From the NCBI GenBank assembly GCA_037074705.1, contig CM073592.1:24338629-24402628 (forward strand): a DNA stretch of 64,000 nucleotides, in the 5' to 3' direction. The notes under the pieces were generated by a model, which searched no databases, had not been told where the DNA came from, and worked only from the letters and a program-made list of their open reading frames with translations. The stretch is from Zhengitettix transpicula (lineage: Eukaryota > Arthropoda > Insecta > Orthoptera > Tetrigidae). Below, piece after piece: positions 56,841 through 64,000 of this stretch; within the stretch, counting starts at the first letter, position 1; every line of letters starts with the position of its first letter. Made by a program: the position numbers and the translations under genes.

Positions 56841-59800
56841 TACCTATCATAATTGATTTAAGATTCGTTATATGGTGATAAATAGATAGATTATTTGGCA
56901 CTGCTGACAAAACAGGACCTGTTTTTCTACAGAAATATATTAATTTTGCCACTGTTAAATGTAACTTCATAACTTAAATTTCCGATACAAGTTAAATTTG
57001 CGCGGAAATTTCTAGTCTTAATTGTGTTTGAGTGTTTAGCAGTAAGACTACATTTAAAATTATTTGACAGTTTACCGACGATCCGTTATGGTTTTTTTTC
57101 CTTTTCTACCTAAACATTGATTGTCTCTTTTTCATCACCCTTCTACTGGGAGCTTTGAGAACGGCAATCATTATTTTATACTTAAGATTCTCTGTTACAT
57201 TTCAACTTTCGTCTTCGATAACAGAACTCATTAGCATGTTTGCTAATTTTGTAGTCTGTTTCGTGTAATCCTTGATCCGGAAGTATTGTTTTACGCTAAG
57301 ACACTCCCTCCTTACTATTAGGAATCTCACAGTTCGAGCTTTGTTGCCAAGAAGAGAAGAACCCAATTTCTCTCAAAAGGCCTCTGGTACGGTAATTATT
57401 GTGACGGAAGACCAAAGCACGAGTAGTTTACGTAAAACCGCGTTTTGCTTCTCCCTTTCGGCATAAATTAGTTTTTTTCTCTTGGAGGTTTCGGTTTCAC
57501 GTTTCCATATTTCAATGATAGTGTGCAGCTGGAAGTTATGTTTTGCGCCACTCCAGTCAGGACAGACAACTACTGCTACATTTATTCGTCCGCTTTCCCA
57601 CCGAGGTATTGGAAAACATGGAGCTTGTGTGTGTATTCGTACATGCACACATTTTATAGGGTGGATACAAACACATTGCGGAGTACACACACACACACAC
57701 ACAGAACCTTCCTTGAGCGCTGGGTGGAAAATATGTCGCGGCTTTCTGACTGGAAGAAAGGTTTAACTTATTATGAATAATAATTTTTATTAATTATTAT
57801 GATTATTATTTTTTTTGATTTATTGTAATGATATTTTAGGATCATTATTTAATTCTAGTAAATTAATGTATTTCTTCGGAGATGGTTAGAGTAAGAGGCG
57901 ACAGGATGAAGCCCAAGTGGACCGGACTGTCTCCCTTGCCTCATCAAAATTCCAATGTCTCCTTGAATTTTGCCTCTGGCGTGATGATACAAGTTTACAT
58001 TAAAATATCACGATGTTTTATCTTTTAGAAGCCATTTATGAATTATAATTGGATCCCCATTTCGAAACTGGTTGCGTTCCTCTGAAAAATCGGGAAGTCA
58101 CTCTCCGACACTCGACCAACGCCTTAAATTTTTGTTAATGGTTGTTAACTGTATATTATTATTAAAAGCAGGCGTTAAAATAATAATATTATTGAATATA
58201 TTACTGAATGCAACCACAATTATCGCACTAAAATAAATAAAATACCCTATCAGTTAAATAATGTAGAAGGTCGCCATTTTGGTTGACGCGATCATAAAAT
58301 TTAATAAATATTTAGGTATGCAAATTCATAGAAATCTTTTAGACCTATTTTGAGTTTACCCCGTTTAATATAACCGAAAAATAGTACTGGTAGTCTTTTT
58401 ATTACGTAAAATATATGGATGGATGGCGGTAAAAGTTTCAGTATTTGCAGGTGCGGCATAAATTTTGTCACGGTTCTCTTTTGATATTAAACCGAAATGG
58501 TTGTTCTGTGTGATTGTAAGTGGTAAAGTGCTCTTCAATCAAGATCGCTGTGAATTTTTAGCTTTCCTCCTGACCCTTGGTAGCTTCGGTCACTCCCTGT
58601 GTATGACCTAATTAGGTGGCCAAATGTCATCCACCGTGCACTATGGAGGCTCCTCTTCTGCGTTACGACGTAAGAGGGCCAGAGAGAGAGGGCAGAGAAG
58701 GGGAGGGGGGATCCGTAATCGAGATATCCAGTTCTGTCATTTCCAACCCTCCCCTTAAAAGCCCCGTCTCGACCCGCGGGATTAAATTTAACGTCCGCAC
58801 ATCTCGCTCTCTCTAGCCTCGAGCTAATGGATTTTTTTTTCCTATTTAGATTTTCCCGGAAATGGGTTTGGTTAAGAGAGGGAGGGTGAAAGGGTAGTTA
58901 TTAGATAGGTTCTGGTGCCGTATTGGAGATTTGGATCTGGCGATCAGCGGCCTGGTGCCATCATCGTGTCTGCAAGTAAACATATGCTTTTGGAAGTCGG
59001 TTTAGGTTTAACTGCAAATGGTTCAGGATTATAATTTCAAATACACCAGAATATTACATTACTTAGTGAGCACCTAAATTGAAAAAGTAGTGGTTCATAA
59101 ATACCCCTTGAGGGACGTCAGCGAATGGAGTGTATGGTAATTTATATATCTACTTGAAGATATATTTGGAATTAAAATTTTGTGGACTCATTACTGCAAA
59201 CAGATTGGTTTAAGCTAAGGAGGTTTAAGAATGAAAGAAGAAGAAAATGAATTTTTAGCGAACGGAGAATATGTCGAAACGGACAGGATGAAATTAATAG
59301 GCCAAAGACAAAAATCTCTTTCTCTACCTGACAACATATTCTTCCTCATTATTCATTTTAAACTTCTGTTACTCATAAACTGATCTAGGCGAAGAAAATC
59401 CCGACTGTAGTAATTATTAATGACTTGAAAATAAGACCAATAAATTGGCGTTAATTAACGTTGAGCTCAGAAACTTATTACGAATAAGAAGATAAAACAT
59501 GCAATGTACGGTCGGAACTCACGCGTTGAGGAACATAAAAAACCGGGCTACTGTGATTGGTCAGAATTGCTGTGGGTAGAGAACAGCAGTGTGCCTGGCC
59601 ATCATTAATTCGATGCATCTGCCTGGCATCTTCGGCACTGTTCACCAATCATTCCTTCGACGCCACCGAGCTTGTATTACTGTTGGTGGTTATACTTTTG
59701 AGCATTTTGTAAACTTTGCTAAGGATAAACGATGTTTTTTTTGATGTCCAATTATTTTGTGTTCGTTCCTCAAAGCGTCACTTCCAAACACACATTCCTG

Positions 59801-62401
59801 TACGAAAAATGTATGTTTTAGTAAGCTGTACCACCCCTCAAGGTTTGTCCCATGACCGTATAAACGCAGTGTTTATGACACATTCCAGACTAGAATTATT
59901 AATTAATATTGATATAGGCTTAGTAACGAGTGTTCATAAACATTCCAACATTTTAAGAATACTTCGATTTACATTAATTATTAAAATCAGTGTAAACTTC
60001 TTTTAATATCATCCGAGTTCAAATTATTCTCTTAGAGGATTCTTTCCTTCATGCCACCCTTCTTTTAATTTCTCTTAGACTATTATTCAAGATACTTTGG
60101 TTACGAAATCAGTAATTTATTAAATTGCGTTTGAAAATATTCGCATTCGTATTGTAACCTGATTTTAGTGACGTTTTATTGGTTTTACTATGTCATAATT
60201 TTTTTTTCATATTGAATCTGTTTAATTCCCTATGCAAGATTGAAACGTCTGCAGCTAAGTAAATTTAAGGACATATACCTTCCGCGGCAATTTCTGTCAC
60301 ACAAATTATTTTTTCCGTGGGTGGGTGAATGTCAAACGGCATAATCACCGTGGTAAAATATTCAGATTGTAGTAATTTCACGTCATAAGTAGCAGGTATC
60401 TTACAGTACGTAAGAGGGGGAAAAAAAATATTTATGAACATCTGGCAGCTAAAGGCATTCGCACGCGAACTTTCCTTGCCACGCTTTGCTGCTTTACGAC
60501 TGGAAAACACGAACCAATAGTTTAGCTAAGCAAGAAGAAACGCGGCGTCAGTCTTCGAGAATCTGGAATATTTGGAAGGAGGAAATGAAAACTCCGTATA
60601 CATTCTTTCCATTTTCAAAATACTGTGAATTATAGCAGAAGTTTTACCATAGTGTTTTAAAAATCTGTGGGTTACAGAGGTAAAACCTTATAAAATGGTG
60701 TTACATACACATCATTATACTCTTTTTTAAAAACCGTAATGCTGGATATGTTAAGAATGAGACGCCATATTGCCGCGGCCATCACGTGGCTAAGCTTTGT
60801 AGCAACAAATCATGCCACTGAACTTTGTGTTTCCTGCGGTGTAGCTGCGACAAATTAATCATGCATACGGTTCATTTTTATTATTATTTTCTTTTTGTCT
60901 TACTCGTTGTCCTTTCTCTGTGCGCCTTATTTCTCGATTCCGGTAGAATTTAATTAAAAAAACTTTCATTAAGTCTCAAGCACAGTTCTTTTTTTTGACA
61001 TTTCTCTTCCATTTAACATAACGCCCCCCAACATTTTTAGAAATATTTTCCAGTTGTTTTTCGATCCTTCGTGTTCCATCAAATGTATTCCACTTTGTTC
61101 TGTAATTCGGTAAAAGCATCGGTATATTTCCTCCCTCTGCGTAGATCCTACATTATTCTCTATTACGTATTCACGTATAATTACCCGAAAAGCCTCTACG
61201 TGAGCGTTGTATTACCGTAGAATATTCATTGCAGTGCTTTTTAATGTTTAGAGAAATTTGTTGTGTTTCTCTGTGATTGAACATCACAATCATCTTCCCG
61301 AATTCAGTCAGTTCTTGCTTCAAACTATTTTTCGTTCTCTAATGTAGAATGATGAAAAAAACTTTCCAAGGAAAACAAAGCTAATTAATGAACTGTAATA
61401 ATTTTCACTATTTCTCTCGTCTCGTTGCATAAAAAAATATAAAATGTTTATTGAAGCTCCAGCGTTATTATTCTACTGTCGCGGTTTTGATTACTCGCTG
61501 CGGAAAATACAGACGAAAAAAATATTTTAAAAAAATTTCCTAAGGCTTGAACGCACCTGTTGCGCCCTGTGTCATTCCCAAGGTTTATTTACGGAATTTG
61601 AAGTGTTTGAAAAGTCGATCAATGGGTTAAAAATGTAATCGGATTAAGGCCAGGAAAAAAAATTATGATTATTAACAGAAAAGTATAGCAAAAATTAAAT
61701 AATGTATAAGCAAGAAACCAGTACATACAAAAATACTTAATTAAGAGGAACTTGCTGTGGAGAAAAATAAATGGAATTTAACGTTTAGGTTTTATGCCAT
61801 GATTAGAAAAATTATTTTAGGAAAATTCAGTAAATTTTGTTAAAATTATTCATTTTGAAAATATAGATAATAATTTATTATAATATCAACTGAATAAATT
61901 AATAAACTCTTTACAGGCATTTTAAAATATTTTATTGAACATAACGTTGAAAGTACAAAAAAGGTACTGAAAAAAAGTATTTCGGTATTATGATAAAATA
62001 AGTAATAAATTAAAAGTAGTATTATCAAATTTTAATTGTATGGTGATATTTAAAACTAATATCAAAGTTGATATTATAATTAGAGGTCAAGACAGAATTT
62101 AAAAGTGAAAAAAATAATTTCTGAGCAACGATGAAGTTTTTCACATACAGAAATATATAAATAAAAATAATATTGAAAATATACAGGAAATAATTTTAAT
62201 GCAATTTTTCTGCGTATAATTTTTGCATAATTTGATTTGACATCTGCAAGTATAGTTTATTGGAAAAAAATAAATGGAAATAATTTAAGATTATTATAAC
62301 AGACCACGGGAAATAATAATAAACAACGAATAAGTTATTTTCTACGAATCTCATTTTCCACTTCTACAGCCATTTTTTTTTACGTATTACATCCAAGTTT
62401 C
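56841..62401. other. Long non-coding stretch
   Basis: AT-rich with GC-richer parts at 57300-57760 (including a short CA run near 57684-57702), 57890-58130, 58540-58830 and 59510-59700. None shows a supported exon, RNA gene or known repeat. Confidence 0.45.
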
Positions 62402-62700
62402 TTGGCATATTCTATTAAGACTCGTCAGGGTCACTACACATGGGAAGGAAGCATTACTCTATTTCACAATTTAATTCGTTTCTGTGAACCATCACCCAAC
62501 GTCTCTCGCGATAAACTGCAAGGTTATGCTGCGGAGGAGGGAAAAGAAGGAGCACATAAAGATTGCATGAAGCATACACAGGAGGGCGCACGCAAACGGA
62601 ATCTGGAAACGGTTCCATCTGGCCAGGGGCGGAAAAATCTTGCAGGTATTGCGGCTCAAAAGGGCAAGCGGAGAGGGAACAGTAAAGAAAAATAGAGAGA
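62402..62700 (+). repeat. Conserved block R3, copy 2
   Basis: Plus-strand copy of the block at 44235-44450: CAATTTAATTCG, GATAAACTGCAAGG, GGAGCACATAAAGATTGCAT, GCACGCAAACGGAATCTGGA and AGAGGGAACAGTAAA, in the same order. It ends beside a GA microsatellite at 62693-62712. Confidence 0.65.
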
Positions 62701-63237
62701 GAGAGAGAGAGCTGTGAGCTTTCTGGGCGGAAAAGCATGTTAACAAATACGAGAAAGTAAACGCTTTAGGAAGGACATTGTTGGGAAGCAAGAAACGTAT
62801 TCTATTATAAGGTTTCTGTAAATCTTGTTAACTTCACGATCAAGTTTACTTATTTTGTTCTTCTCAAAGAAGTCTTTTACACTTCCTGTTACTGAAATAA
62901 TATAAAGTCACACGTGTTCTAGAAGGAGAAATTTCAATTACTTCCAGATATTCCCTCAAGCATCTAGTACGAGAATTGATCAGTATTAAGGTTTCTAGCG
63001 AGAATACTTATTCAAATCATATGATATGGCTAACAAGATGAACGACACTGAACGTCTTCCTCCACATGACACGGCGACACCCCTCACCACGGAGCAGGCA
63101 TAAATTTTAATCCTGTAAATCACCGATCGCCATTAGCTGAATTCAAATGTCGTGTTAAACTTTCTTGTTGTTGCACTAATCTGTCATTTGGTGTTTAAAC
63201 GACGTGCTTTCACATTCCGAAATATTTTTTTCGTAAT
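62701..63237. other. AT-rich non-coding stretch
   Basis: Nothing recognised apart from the GA run. Confidence 0.5.
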
Positions 63238-63475
63238 AAGAAAGATAGCAAAATACAGACAAAATAAGTGATAATAAAAAATACCACACTTTTTTGTTTC
63301 TGGGAACCTTGTCCCCTTCCTTCAGGTGCTAAGAAGAGCTTAGAGCGACACAACTGCAACAGACAGTTGACAAAACTCAAAAGCTAAAGAAAGGGACAAA
63401 GATCCCAGAAACAAAAAAGTGTGGTATTTATATTATCACTTATTTTGTCTGCATTTTGACTATCTTTATTTTTAT
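63238..63475. repeat. Fold-back copy of Penelope-like family A termini
   Basis: The left arm AGACAAAATAAGTGATAATA...ACCACAC and right arm GTGTGGTATTTATATTATCA...TTTTGTCT are inverted copies of the family A terminal block. The centre, CAGGTGCTAAGAAGAGCTTA to GACAGTTGACAAAACTC, matches the family A coding copy at 3440-3510 and the fold-back at 21.5 kb. Confidence 0.75.
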
Positions 63476-64000
63476 TATTTTTCGACACGACGTAATATTT
63501 TTCATTTCTATGTTTTATTCGTTGACGATATGTAATAAATATTTTAAAATGTTTAGACGAATCTGCGAAAGTTTCTCAATTATGTATTTCATAAATACGA
63601 CGTCTCTCACATAGGGTAAAAGTCTTTTTAAACTAAATTGGTAGCAGAATCGGTCGCAGACCTAAGACAGCATCTCCATGGAGGAATCAAATCCTCTTGG
63701 GACCACGAATTGCACACAGAAACTACAGACTAAACTCGTCGGAACAATAAATACCTTCTACACTAAAAATGTAATCCTATTAGATAACAGAGTGGACAAG
63801 GACATCTGTAATATGTTTCGTGCTGTGAGCGAATGAGAACAGAGAAATTGCCACATCGACAATAATGGCTGACGACAAACCACTTACTGCAGCAGCGTGG
63901 ACAATAATAATATAGGAAAGAGTCGCACGAATTTGATTCGACGGCACACGGAAGAGTTTCAAGGTCAAATATCCTCCCGTTTGAAAAGAACTGTACACGC
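63476..64000. other. Non-coding or unrecognised segment at right edge
   Basis: The last 350 bp are richer in G and C. A 72-codon minus frame (63780-63998) touches the edge without recognisable motif. No call can be supported. Confidence 0.35.

Overview
This is a eukaryotic, AT-rich, gene-poor window that is almost wholly non-coding. It most likely comes from an insect with a large, repeat-laden genome. The evidence is the absence of any long open reading frame, one spliced exon with clean consensus splice sites, and many decayed animal-type mobile elements (Penelope-like elements, Helitrons, a jockey/I-type LINE, inverted-repeat elements). The species cannot be named from the sequence.

The only exon I can support with a recognisable host function is on the minus strand at 43278-43409. 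It encodes the first half of an immunoglobulin domain of the Dscam (Down syndrome cell adhesion molecule) family, closest to the alternatively spliced exon-6 type of arthropod Dscam1 or the matching exon of a paralogue. No second Dscam-like exon was found. The simplest reading is that much of the window is intron of a minus-strand Dscam-family gene with very long introns, but one exon does not prove this. A second open segment (1-256, minus, running off the left edge) has exon-like composition but is not recognised.

Layout: 0-1 kb, unrecognised open segment and a tRNA-like SINE fragment. 2.4-4.7 kb, dispersed repeat R1, a Penelope-like remnant (family A) and a complete small Helitron on the minus strand. 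4.7-10.1 kb, unique-looking DNA with small repeats and a CCG-rich island. 10.1-16.2 kb, two Helitron copies, the first swollen by a 281-bp tandem array. 16.5-17.4 kb, a possible solo LTR with a primer-site-like sequence. 17.4-25.8 kb, mostly unique DNA with Penelope-A fold-back copies and a Helitron remnant. 25.8-34.3 kb, three R1 copies, a Penelope-like element (family B) with inverted terminal repeats and a Helitron nested in one of them, and a 5'-truncated LINE with a target-site duplication. 34.3-43 kb, unique DNA, two inverted-repeat structures (one with three copies of a perfect 19-bp hairpin) and inverted R1 copies. 43.3 kb, the Dscam-like exon. 44.2-46 kb, a conserved block and two head-to-head Penelope-like copies (family C). 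48-64 kb, a Helitron remnant, a MITE-like element, a 115-bp tandem array with two-unit periodicity, a second conserved block and another Penelope-A fold-back.

There are no operons or co-working genes. What links the features is the activity of a few repeat families: Helitron ends with A|TC...CTAG|T borders, Penelope-like elements with GIY-YIG endonuclease remnants and hammerhead-like cores, and R1. Most six-frame ORFs above 60 codons are chance or lie inside repeats.
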